This document shows positions 1 to 5,236 of a stretch of 26,179 nucleotides of DNA, one piece after another. Position numbers and translations under genes: made by a program. The notes beneath the pieces were generated by a model that saw only the letters and a program-made list of their open reading frames with translations, searched no databases and had not been told where the DNA came from. Origin of the DNA: an uncultured Lachnospiraceae bacterium (GTDB taxonomy: Bacteria; Bacillota; Clostridia; Lachnospirales; Lachnospiraceae). Positions within the stretch are counted from its first letter, which is position 1; each line of letters opens with the position of its first letter. The DNA is taken from the NCBI GenBank assembly GCA_948794795.1, contig CAQGLR010000052.1, positions 1 through 26,179 of the forward strand, written 5' to 3'.

Positions 1-135
1 GAATGTTGGCGGCTTATGGGATTTTCAGATGAAGATTTTCACAAGGCAGAGGAAGGCAACAGCATAGTAAAGAATGTTTTAATTGCTATTTTCGGGCAGA
101 TGATACATGAAAAGGAGAATTTGTATAAAGTATGA
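1..135 (+). CDS. C-terminal end of a cytosine-C5 DNA methyltransferase (partial, 5' cut by window)
   Basis: Frame 1 is open from the first base and ends in TGA at 133-135, giving 44 residues. It begins ECWRLMGFSDEDF and continues GNSIVKNVL, which match the region before motif X and motif X itself (GNSxxxxVL) of Dcm/M.HhaI-type enzymes that methylate cytosine C5. Such genes are common in the early region of Clostridia phages, where they probably protect phage DNA from host restriction. The stop overlaps the next start as ATGA, so the two genes are translationally coupled. Oddly, the usual stretch between the two motifs (S.TQ.YKQ-like) is missing: 'DFHKAEE' runs straight into 'GNSI'. Catalytic motifs lie upstream of the window, so activity cannot be judged. 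Confidence 0.8.
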   Translation, partial: ECWRLMGFSDEDFHKAEEGNSIVKNVLIAIFGQMIHEKENLYKV

Positions 136-389
136 AGTATGACAAAGAACTGTACCTAGATTCAGGAATATACGGACTTGACGAAGAAGTTACCAACAAA
201 AAGGAAAAAATAGTGTTGTGCAGGATGCCACATATATGTGCAAGCTGTGCACGTGAAATACGCAAGGGAGAGCAGGCTTTATATGAGAGTGGTTTTCTTG
301 ATGGCGAACCTGTATCATGTTACACATGTCTGGAATGCATAGAAGAATGGCTCGAAGAAACGGGACAAGCTGTAAATGAGGACGAATGA
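132..389 (+). CDS. Small cysteine-rich phage protein, putative zinc-binding
   Basis: This is an 85-residue acidic protein of unknown function. It has a CxxC at residues 36-39 and a CxxCxxC cluster at 63-69, with an extra Cys at 30, a pattern that suggests one structural zinc site. I recognise the type as a recurring hypothetical protein of Clostridia phages but cannot assign a role. The start ATG overlaps the methyltransferase stop (ATGA), so it is probably co-translated with it. It is followed by a 187-bp gap before the replication genes, so it appears to close the preceding transcription unit. Confidence 0.75.
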   Translation: MKYDKELYLDSGIYGLDEEVTNKKEKIVLCRMPHICASCAREIRKGEQALYESGFLDGEPVSCYTCLECIEEWLEETGQAVNEDE

Positions 390-420
390 AGTTTGTAAAT
401 GCGTAAATTTATAAAAGAAA

Positions 421-454
421 GAACACCTGCTTAATGGGAGTAGTACAGGTGTTC
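421..454. repeat. Inverted repeat (9-bp perfect arms), possible leftward terminator
   Basis: GAACACCTG at 421-429 and CAGGTGTTC at 446-454 are perfect complements with a 16-nt loop. On the + strand no T-run follows directly (AATCC), so it is a poor rightward terminator. On the - strand the arm is followed by TTTCTTTT, which would suit a leftward terminator, although no leftward gene is seen here. It could also be an operator or mRNA-stabilising structure in the gap between the early genes and the replication operon. Confidence 0.5.
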
Positions 455-461
455 AATCCAA

Positions 462-492
462 TTGCATTTTAGAATAACACTGTAATTATACT
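462..492 (+). promoter_or_regulatory. Possible weak promoter ahead of the replication operon
   Basis: TTGCAT (462-467) resembles a -35 box and TATACT (487-492) a -10 box, with a 19-nt spacer that is longer than ideal. It lies in an AT-rich stretch between the inverted repeat at 421-454 and the initiator gene at 577, the place where a replication-operon promoter would be expected. Matches this weak arise by chance in AT-rich DNA, so this is only a suggestion. Confidence 0.25.
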
Positions 493-576
493 ATATACCA
501 GCAGAAAAAGCAAATACAAGTTAAAAAACTTATACCATATATAGGAAAAAATATATTAACGAAAGGGGCGGTTGTT

Positions 577-1539
577 ATGAACCATAGTTTTAACGTGGAA
601 GTTGCAACAAAATATGGGATGCTTGAGGCGGTTCTTCTTGAAAATATTAATTTCTGGGTTACAAAAAACAAGGCAAACAATGTCCAGTATTATGACGGGC
701 ATTACTGGACATATAACAGTGTAAAAGCCCTGGCAGAGTTATTCCCTTATGCATCAAGGACTACAATATCAAGGGCATTACACCGCCTGGAAGATGAAGG
801 ACTCATATTGTCTGGCAATTATAATAAAAGTGCGTATGACAGGACTATATGGTATACAATTACAGAAGAATGCAGCCTTCTTTTAGATGGGAAAGATGTT
901 ATTAATGATGAGGGAGATACAAAACTGGATAATGTACAGGATGGACAGTCCATTACCCAGAATGAACAATGCATTGTTCAAAATGAAAAATGCATTGCCC
1001 AAAATGATAACATCCATTGCCCAGAATGCGAAATGGAAATAACCAAAATGCACAATGGATTTGCTCAAAGTGAGCAACCTATACCAGATATAAACACAGA
1101 TATAAACACAGATGTTAATTTAACAGTATCTAACGATACTGTTTGTCGGACTGACGTCCAACGTGTGGCGGAACACTGGAACCAGCTAGCAACATATGGG
1201 ATAAAACCTGTAACCAGTATTAACCATGGCACAAAACGTTTTGACATGCTTAGGGCACGTGTGCGCTCTTATGGCATGGATAAAATTCTGGAGGCTATAG
1301 AAAATATTAAAAAAAGTGCTTTTCTTTGTGGGTCTGGACAAAAAGGATGGGTTATAACATTCGACTGGTTTGTGCGTCCTAACAATTTTATCAAGGTCCT
1401 TGAGGGCAATTATGATGATGCCAGAGCAGATGCCACGCCAGCAGATATGGGACAACAGCATACAGGTAAAAGCGGTTATCCGCTGGAACTTCTTAAAAAG
1501 CTGTCGGAAGGAGGTGTAAACGGATATGGACAGGTTTGA
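577..1539 (+). CDS. Phage replication initiator (winged-helix, replisome-organiser type)
   Basis: This 320-residue protein probably binds the phage origin and recruits the helicase loader encoded next. Residues 1-95 look like a winged-helix DNA-binding domain (helix-turn-helix around ASRTTISRALHRLEDEGLI, 59-77). Residues 105-195 are a low-complexity linker, and residues 196-285 form a C-terminal domain of the kind seen in Firmicute phage replication proteins (WNQLA..GI, then GWVITFDWFVRPNNFIKVLEG). The start ATG has AAAGGGG 8 nt upstream (562-568). The linker contains a 7-residue repeat (QNEQCIV, QNEKCIA, QND) that mirrors a 21-22 bp DNA repeat, so the origin may lie inside this gene, as lambda ori lies inside gene O. 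The last 14 bases overlap the loader gene. Confidence 0.85.
   Translation: MNHSFNVEVATKYGMLEAVLLENINFWVTKNKANNVQYYDGHYWTYNSVKALAELFPYASRTTISRALHRLEDEGLILSGNYNKSAYDRTIWYTITEECSLLLDGKDVINDEGDTKLDNVQDGQSITQNEQCIVQNEKCIAQNDNIHCPECEMEITKMHNGFAQSEQPIPDINTDINTDVNLTVSNDTVCRTDVQRVAEHWNQLATYGIKPVTSINHGTKRFDMLRARVRSYGMDKILEAIENIKKSAFLCGSGQKGWVITFDWFVRPNNFIKVLEGNYDDARADATPADMGQQHTGKSGYPLELLKKLSEGGVNGYGQV
958..1060. repeat. Five iteron-like direct repeats, candidate replication origin
   Basis: The motif CARAATG occurs at 958, 979, 1000, 1022 and 1044, spaced 21, 21, 22 and 22 bp, about two helical turns. The first three units continue into xxATxCATTG, including the palindrome CAATGCATTG at 967-976. An AT-rich segment (1081-1125) with the tandem repeat GATATAAACACA follows, and then a hairpin. 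The layout (iterons, then AT-rich DNA, inside the initiator gene) matches lambda-type phage origins. The period also gives a 7-residue protein repeat for the first three units, but the fourth and fifth are out of that codon register, which argues the DNA itself is conserved. Confidence 0.6.
1122..1143. repeat. Perfect 9-bp inverted repeat next to the iterons
   Basis: AACAGTATC (1122-1130) and GATACTGTT (1135-1143) are perfect complements around a TAAC loop. No T-run follows, and the hairpin sits inside the initiator coding sequence just past the AT-rich segment. That placement fits an origin structural element or protein-binding site better than a terminator. Confidence 0.5.
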
Positions 1540-2275
1540 CCATTATCTTTTGGAACATGCAAAACCAGCTTGGGCAGGTGCGGCAAAGACGCATTATAAC
1601 TGCCAGAAGTGCCAGGATACAGGCTGGATAACATCTTTCCAGGACGGGTATGAAGTAATGAGCAGGTGTAGCTGCTATGCGGTTGGACGTGCAAAGGAGC
1701 TGATGGAAAAGAGCGGGCTGTCCATGGAGTTCCTTAAGAAAAGCTTTGACAACTTTGGCACCAGGGAAGAACCAGTGCTTGCCAATGCCAAAAGCAAAGC
1801 AGTAAATTATGTTAAAAATTTCAAAGAAACTAGGCATTGCAGGCATAATTCAATTATGTTCTGTGGGCAGCCTGGTTCCGGCAAGACGCACCTTGGCACA
1901 GCAATATGCGGCAGTCTTATGGCTATGTGCATACCAGTCATATACATGCCATACCGCAATGCAATGACAAAGCTTAAGCAGAATATCACAGATGAAACAG
2001 CATATATTAAGGCACTTGGCGTATACATGAATGCACCTGTATTGTACATAGATGACCTGCTTAAAGGAAAACTGACAGAAACAGATATGAATGTAATGTA
2101 TGAGCTTATAAATTACAGGTACATGAATAACCTGCCCTTAATAATTAGTACAGAGAAAGACCTGGAAGGGCTACTGGTATTTGACGAGGCAACAGGCAGC
2201 AGGATAATTGAGATGTGTGGGACTAACATAGCATGTATCAAAGGCAAGGAGTTTAATTACCGTATGTCCTGGTAA
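1526..2275 (+). CDS. DnaC-like helicase loader (AAA+ ATPase)
   Basis: This 249-residue protein should load the replicative helicase at the origin recognised by the upstream initiator. The N-terminus carries a CxxC (26-29) and CxC (48-50) likely zinc site, as in many Firmicute phage loaders. The AAA+ core has Walker A GQPGSGKTH (114-122), Walker B VLYIDD (172-177), a sensor-I-like IIST (206-209) and SRIIEM (225-230) near the end, where DnaC/IstB proteins have their arginine finger region. The length is normal for the family. The start ATG overlaps the initiator by 14 bp and follows GGAAGGAGG at about 1505-1513, so the pair is coupled. Confidence 0.92.
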   Translation: MDRFDHYLLEHAKPAWAGAAKTHYNCQKCQDTGWITSFQDGYEVMSRCSCYAVGRAKELMEKSGLSMEFLKKSFDNFGTREEPVLANAKSKAVNYVKNFKETRHCRHNSIMFCGQPGSGKTHLGTAICGSLMAMCIPVIYMPYRNAMTKLKQNITDETAYIKALGVYMNAPVLYIDDLLKGKLTETDMNVMYELINYRYMNNLPLIISTEKDLEGLLVFDEATGSRIIEMCGTNIACIKGKEFNYRMSW

Positions 2276-2309
2276 TCTTTATGCGTTTAAACGTAGAAAG
2301 GGGATAGTT

Positions 2310-2606
2310 ATGGACAAAACAGATAGTATTGTAACAGGATATTCAAGTATATGTTTCTTCTGCGGCAAACCAGCAGAATGTGAACATCATTTATTGTTCG
2401 GCAATGGGAAAAGAAGGCTTGCAGAAGAGGACGGGCTTAAAGTACCCGTATGTAACCAGTGCCATACACTTGGGACGGTAACAGGGCGTATACATGATAA
2501 TCCTATGGCTGAAAAATTGTCTAAAATGTTAGGACAGGCAATATTTGAGTTAGAAGTTGGCGACAGGGATGACTTTATGGCACGTTATGGCAAATCTTAT
2601 TTGTAA
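2310..2606 (+). CDS. Small HNH-like zinc protein
   Basis: The protein has 98 residues. CFFC (15-18) and CNQC (48-51) would bind a structural zinc, and CEHH (24-27) followed by H52 and H62 resembles the histidines of an HNH (beta-beta-alpha-metal) fold. Phage proteins of this type sit among replication/recombination genes and may act as nucleases or DNA-binding proteins. The asparagine of a classical HNH motif is not obvious, so catalysis is uncertain. The ATG is preceded by GAAAGGGG. It follows the loader by 34 bp and precedes another Cys-rich gene, so it belongs to the same operon. Confidence 0.65.
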   Translation: MDKTDSIVTGYSSICFFCGKPAECEHHLLFGNGKRRLAEEDGLKVPVCNQCHTLGTVTGRIHDNPMAEKLSKMLGQAIFELEVGDRDDFMARYGKSYL

Positions 2607-2625
2607 GAATAAAGAGGTCAGCAAA

Positions 2626-3087
2626 ATGACTAGTACAAGCAGAAAACGGCATATATCTAACTGGGAGTTTTACCAGGGAATTGGTATATGTCCAAGGTGC
2701 AGAAAAAACAGGCTATATGGCAGTGAAAAACAATGTCCTGTATGCAGTGCAGATATGTATGTTAATGTCATGCGTAACAGAGAAAAAGGGCATTACAACC
2801 AGACACACAGGGAATGGGAAAGAAAGGCTTACCAGGACAGAAAAGAGAAAGGCATATGTACAAGGTGTGGCAAGAGAAAAGCAGACAATGGTTTTTCAAC
2901 GTGTGGCATATGTAGAAAAAAAGGCAGGGATTACAGGTATTCCAGGGAAGGTAAGCCAGGCAGGAGGGAACGGGTTATAAACGGGATGTGTTATTTCTGC
3001 GGGAACCCAGTAAAAAAAGGGTATAAGGTCTGTGAAAAACATTACAGTATGTGTGTGAAAAACTGTACAGGCAGGGAAGACGTTTAA
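2626..3087 (+). CDS. Cys-rich protein with three zinc-ribbon-like units
   Basis: I start this 153-residue protein at the ATG at 2626, because AAAGAGG (2611-2617) lies 8 nt upstream; a longer frame to 2557 would overlap the previous gene without a ribosome site. Paired cysteines occur at 22/25 with 37/40, at 78/81 with 93/96, and at 122/125 with 136/143/147, implying three zinc sites. Between them lies a very basic segment rich in Arg and Lys (about 50-75 and 97-118), which points to nucleic-acid binding. The function is unknown; comparable proteins recur in Clostridia phages between replication and late-regulator genes. Confidence 0.7.
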   Translation: MTSTSRKRHISNWEFYQGIGICPRCRKNRLYGSEKQCPVCSADMYVNVMRNREKGHYNQTHREWERKAYQDRKEKGICTRCGKRKADNGFSTCGICRKKGRDYRYSREGKPGRRERVINGMCYFCGNPVKKGYKVCEKHYSMCVKNCTGREDV

Positions 3088-3117
3088 ATTAAAAAAGTTG
3101 ACAAAGGAGCATGGCGG

Positions 3118-3582
3118 ATGGAAAAAAACATATTACAGGATTATACAAACGCAAAAGCACGTGTAAAATATTTACGCAAGGCAGCAGAGAAGCTTGAAAA
3201 AAAGATAGAAAGGCTTGAGCATACGGGATATGGTCTTGTAGGTGATACTGTATCCAGAGGTAAAAGAGGGAAGAAACCTCTAGGTACAGTAAGAATTTCT
3301 GGTTTTCCTGTCCCTGAATACCAGGAAACTGTCTGCCAGCTGAAACTCCGCAAAAAACTTTTAAAAACAGAGGAAATGAAACTTGAGAAAATAGTAAGTG
3401 AAATAGAAAAATTTATAGAATCAATAAATGATATAGAAATGCGCAACATACTTAGTTTTTATTACATAGAGGGCATGACATGGGCAAGCGTAGCTTGTGA
3501 AATGAATAAGCTTTACAAAAATAAATATTATACTGAAAACAGTTGCAGGATGAAATATGAAAGATTTTTGAAAAAATTTTAA
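3118..3582 (+). CDS. Late-gene transcription regulator, sigma-region-4-like (ArpU/DUF1492 type)
   Basis: This 154-residue protein has a long charged coiled coil in its first half (residues 10-45 and 75-105). A C-terminal helix-turn-helix (105-153) resembles sigma factor region 4: an 'RNILSFYYIEGMTWASVACEMN' type segment, then a second helix with YTENSCRMKYERF. This architecture is that of ArpU/RinA/DUF1492 proteins, which activate phage late transcription. Its position, last in the early operon and immediately before the recombinase and terminase, matches theirs. The ATG follows AAAGGAGC (3103-3110) by 7 nt. Confidence 0.75.
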   Translation: MEKNILQDYTNAKARVKYLRKAAEKLEKKIERLEHTGYGLVGDTVSRGKRGKKPLGTVRISGFPVPEYQETVCQLKLRKKLLKTEEMKLEKIVSEIEKFIESINDIEMRNILSFYYIEGMTWASVACEMNKLYKNKYYTENSCRMKYERFLKKF

Positions 3583-3650
3583 AAACGACGGTTTTGTTCG
3601 GTTTTTTTATGTTAATATATAAAATAGAAAAACTGTATCCATAAACAGGA

Positions 3651-3656
3651 TATAAT
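3651..3656 (+). promoter_or_regulatory. Possible -10 element (TATAAT) before the recombinase leader
   Basis: TATAAT at 3651-3656 is a perfect -10 consensus, but the DNA 16-18 nt upstream (A-rich) has no good -35 and no TG extension is present. If active, transcription would begin near 3663 and run straight into the hairpin at 3677-3708. It might be a promoter dependent on the upstream ArpU-like activator. Confidence 0.25.
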
Positions 3657-3676
3657 TGTTTTATATATTTCCTCCT

Positions 3677-3708
3677 AACACACAGCACTGGCTTGCTGTG
3701 TGTTTTTT
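3677..3708 (+). terminator. Strong Rho-independent terminator
   Basis: AACACACAGCA (3677-3687) pairs perfectly with TGCTGTGTGTT (3694-3704) around a six-base loop, and six T residues end at 3708. It closes the early/replication transcription unit 95 bp after the late regulator. Because it lies 33 bp before the likely recombinase start, it could also act as an attenuator for that gene. Confidence 0.9.
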
Positions 3709-3741
3709 ATGGTCTATACAGGGTACAGGGGAGGCGGTGGT

Positions 3742-4287
3742 TTGAACGTTGTAGAACCCATAAGGGACAAAGAAGTAATCAAGGACATGATAGATTACTT
3801 AAGGCTTAGGAGTGACAGGGATACACTTCTCTTTATGTTTGGTATATATTCAGGGCTACGTATATCAGATATAATAAAACTGCGTGTAAGGGATGTAAAA
3901 GGCAAGGACAGGGTGGCAGTAAAAGAAACCAAAACTGGCAAGGAAAAAATACTTAAGCTTAACCCAATGCTAAGAAAAGAAATTGCTGTATATATTACTG
4001 GCAAAAAGGATTATGAAGTCTTGTTTAAGTCCCCAAGAGGGATAAACAAACCAATATCACGCCAGCAGGCTTACAATATAATTAATAGTGCAGGTAAACA
4101 TTTTGGACTGGAACGCATAGGAACACATACAATGCGTAAGACATTTGGCTTCCATATATACCAGAAAACAAAGGATATCACCCTTGTGCAGAAACTTTTA
4201 AACCATTCATCGCCAGAATTTACACTGGCATATATCGGCATGACACAAAAAACAATGGAAGATGCAGTTGAAAGCTTGCGGTATTAA
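3742..4287 (+). CDS. Small tyrosine recombinase/integrase (catalytic domain only)
   Basis: I choose the TTG at 3742 because AGGGGAGG (3727-3734) is 7 nt upstream; the alternative GTG at 3700 lies inside the terminator hairpin. The resulting 181-residue protein has the full catalytic set: R40 (SGLRISD), the hairpin lysine near K64-K69, H129 and R132 (THTMRKT), H155 (LNHS) and nucleophile Y164. It lacks the N-terminal core-binding (SAM-like) domain and arm-binding domain of about 150 residues present in classical integrases. Small recombinases like this sit beside the terminase in many Clostridia phages. They may integrate the phage, resolve dimers or invert DNA; the sequence does not say which. 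Confidence 0.88.
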   Translation: MNVVEPIRDKEVIKDMIDYLRLRSDRDTLLFMFGIYSGLRISDIIKLRVRDVKGKDRVAVKETKTGKEKILKLNPMLRKEIAVYITGKKDYEVLFKSPRGINKPISRQQAYNIINSAGKHFGLERIGTHTMRKTFGFHIYQKTKDITLVQKLLNHSSPEFTLAYIGMTQKTMEDAVESLRY

Positions 4288-4312
4288 AAAACGGAAGTGT
4301 CCGTTTTCTTTT
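4288..4312 (+). terminator. Rho-independent terminator after the recombinase
   Basis: AAAACGGA (4288-4295) pairs perfectly with TCCGTTTT (4300-4307) around an AGTG tetraloop, then CTTTT follows. It starts one base after the recombinase stop codon and isolates that gene from the late operon. Confidence 0.8.
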
Positions 4313-4322
4313 GTATATGATT

Positions 4323-4441
4323 TGACATATAAAATAAAAGACAATGCAGGTGTATTTTTTCATCTGCACTTAAATGAAGAAACAGCCAGGAATCTATATA
4401 TACACTACATTAAGATATGACAAATAAAATAATGTAACAAT
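4323..4441. repeat. Pair of ~24-bp imperfect direct repeats
   Basis: TGACATATAAAATAA continues to ACAAT at 4345, and TGACAAATAAAATAA continues to ACAAT at 4441. The first 15 bases differ at one position and the last five match. The copies are 95 bp apart. They could be binding sites for the small terminase (as lambda R sites) or for the neighbouring recombinase. Confidence 0.45.
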
Positions 4442-4489
4442 AAATTTTAAGAAACAAATATTATTACAGGCAAAATTAATTTATCAGAT

Positions 4490-4544
4490 AGAAACCTATA
4501 AATTTTGTCCCCAAAAAAACGGACAAAATACGAACGTAGGTTCT
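4490..4544. repeat. Long imperfect inverted repeat upstream of terminase
   Basis: The inner arms ATTTTGTCC (4502-4510) and GGACAAAAT (4521-4529) are perfect 9-bp complements with a 10-nt A-rich loop. Outer arms AGAAACCTA (4490-4498) and TAGGTTCT (4537-4544) extend the pairing with one unpaired A. No T-run follows, so it is not an obvious terminator. Confidence 0.6.
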
Positions 4545-4562
4545 TTGAAAAAATTAAATTTT

Positions 4563-4594
4563 CCTTGCGGGTCAGGCGAAGCCCAAGGGATGGC
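4563..4594. other. GC-rich structured block, possible cosN
   Basis: Twenty-two of 32 bases are G or C in a strongly AT-rich surrounding. CCTT/AAGG (4563-4566 with 4585-4588) and GGG/CCC (4569-4571 with 4582-4584) can pair, and GGC-GAA-GCC (4575-4583) is an alternative small hairpin. GC-rich sequence with dyad symmetry is a feature of cohesive-end sites in lambda-like phages. A run of T at 4598-4603 follows AGCC...GGCT, so a weak terminator is the alternative reading. Confidence 0.35.
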
Positions 4595-4623
4595 TAGTTT
4601 TTTATATAAAATTTTGTTTATTG

Positions 4624-4638
4624 CCATTTCCGAAATGG
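4624..4638. repeat. 15-bp dyad next to the small terminase start
   Basis: CCATTTC (4624-4630) and GAAATGG (4632-4638) flank a single C, giving a near-perfect palindrome that overlaps the G-rich ribosome site (4637-4641) of the terminase gene. This looks like a DNA operator for a dimeric protein rather than an RNA hairpin, since the loop would be too small. Confidence 0.45.
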
Positions 4639-4648
4639 GGGTATTAAA

Positions 4649-5236
4649 GTGGATACAAAAAAAATTGATGATATTTCAACAGTGACAGTATCTTCAAAGG
4701 TACTGGCTGAAATTATTGGTGTTGGCGACAGACAGATACGTAATCTTGCAAACGAAGGTATACTTGTAAGAAATACACATGGAAGATATCTTCTTATGAA
4801 GTCACTGAAAAATTATATCCTTAACCTTAAAATTGCTAAAACAGGAGAAAAGATTTCAAGTGATTTTGATGAAAGTGAACTTGACTTAGATTCTGAAAAA
4901 GCAAAACATGAGCATCTTAAAGCTATGATTACTGAAATCAAATTACAGCTTATAAAAGGGCAAGTACATAAATCAGAGGATGTAGGTGCTGTTATAACTA
5001 ACATGTTTACGAAATTCCGCTCCAAGATGATGGCTTTGCCATATAAACTTGCACCAAAACTTGAAGGCAAAACAAAAATTGGTATATCAGATATATTGAA
5101 AGAAGAAATAGAATTTGCGTTAAGAGAACTTGCAGACTATAAGCCATCTGATTACTACCCAGAAGAGTATGTTGATATTGAAGAGGATGACCTGTTAAGC
5201 ATGTCAGGTACAGAAGGGGATATTTATGAAGAGTAA
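4649..5236 (+). CDS. Small terminase subunit (lambda Nu1-like)
   Basis: The protein has 195 residues and begins at GTG 4649 with GGGGG (4637-4641) 7 nt upstream. Residues 14-46 form a winged-helix/MerR-like DNA-binding motif (SKVLAEIIGVGDRQIRNLA, then GRYLL), as at the N-terminus of lambda gpNu1. The middle (75-115) is a charged helical region and the C-terminus is acidic and likely contacts the large subunit. Its role is to recognise the packaging site on concatemeric DNA. The gene overlaps the large terminase by 11 bp, as expected for a stoichiometrically coupled pair. Confidence 0.85.
   Translation: MDTKKIDDISTVTVSSKVLAEIIGVGDRQIRNLANEGILVRNTHGRYLLMKSLKNYILNLKIAKTGEKISSDFDESELDLDSEKAKHEHLKAMITEIKLQLIKGQVHKSEDVGAVITNMFTKFRSKMMALPYKLAPKLEGKTKIGISDILKEEIEFALRELADYKPSDYYPEEYVDIEEDDLLSMSGTEGDIYEE

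Larger units (their letters stand above)
4313..4648. other. Gene-free control region, candidate packaging (cos/pac) site
   Basis: These 336 bp contain no plausible gene. In order they hold: an imperfect direct repeat of about 24 bp (TGACATATAAAATAA... at 4323-4345 and TGACAAATAAAATAA... at 4418-4441), a small hairpin (TGCAGGTG/CATCTGCA, 4345-4368), a long imperfect inverted repeat (4490-4544), a GC-rich block (4563-4594, 22 of 32 bases G or C), and a 15-bp dyad at 4624-4638. In lambda-like phages the packaging site sits immediately upstream of the small terminase gene, exactly here. I found no convincing late promoter by eye; an activator-dependent one could be present. Confidence 0.45.

Noticed and set aside
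958..1060. CRISPR-like array
   Set aside because: Repeat units are short, vary, and have no unique spacers of 30 bp or so; they are iteron-like and lie inside a coding sequence.
2557..2625. Longer start for the second Cys-rich protein
   Set aside because: It would overlap the HNH-like gene in another frame without a ribosome site; ATG 2626 has AAAGAGG 8 nt upstream.
3583..3610. Terminator right after the late regulator (CGGTTTT repeats and T-run)
   Set aside because: The two CGGTTTT copies are direct, not inverted, and no stable stem forms; the strong terminator is at 3677-3708.
3700..3741. Upstream GTG start for the recombinase (14 more residues)
   Set aside because: The GTG lies in the right arm of a strong terminator, has no ribosome site, and the TTG at 3742 has AGGGGAGG at ideal spacing.
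4322..4350. Late promoter with -35 TTGACA at 4322-4327
   Set aside because: The -35 is perfect but the bases 16-18 nt downstream (TGCAGG) do not resemble a -10, so a sigma-A promoter is not supported; an activator-dependent one remains possible.
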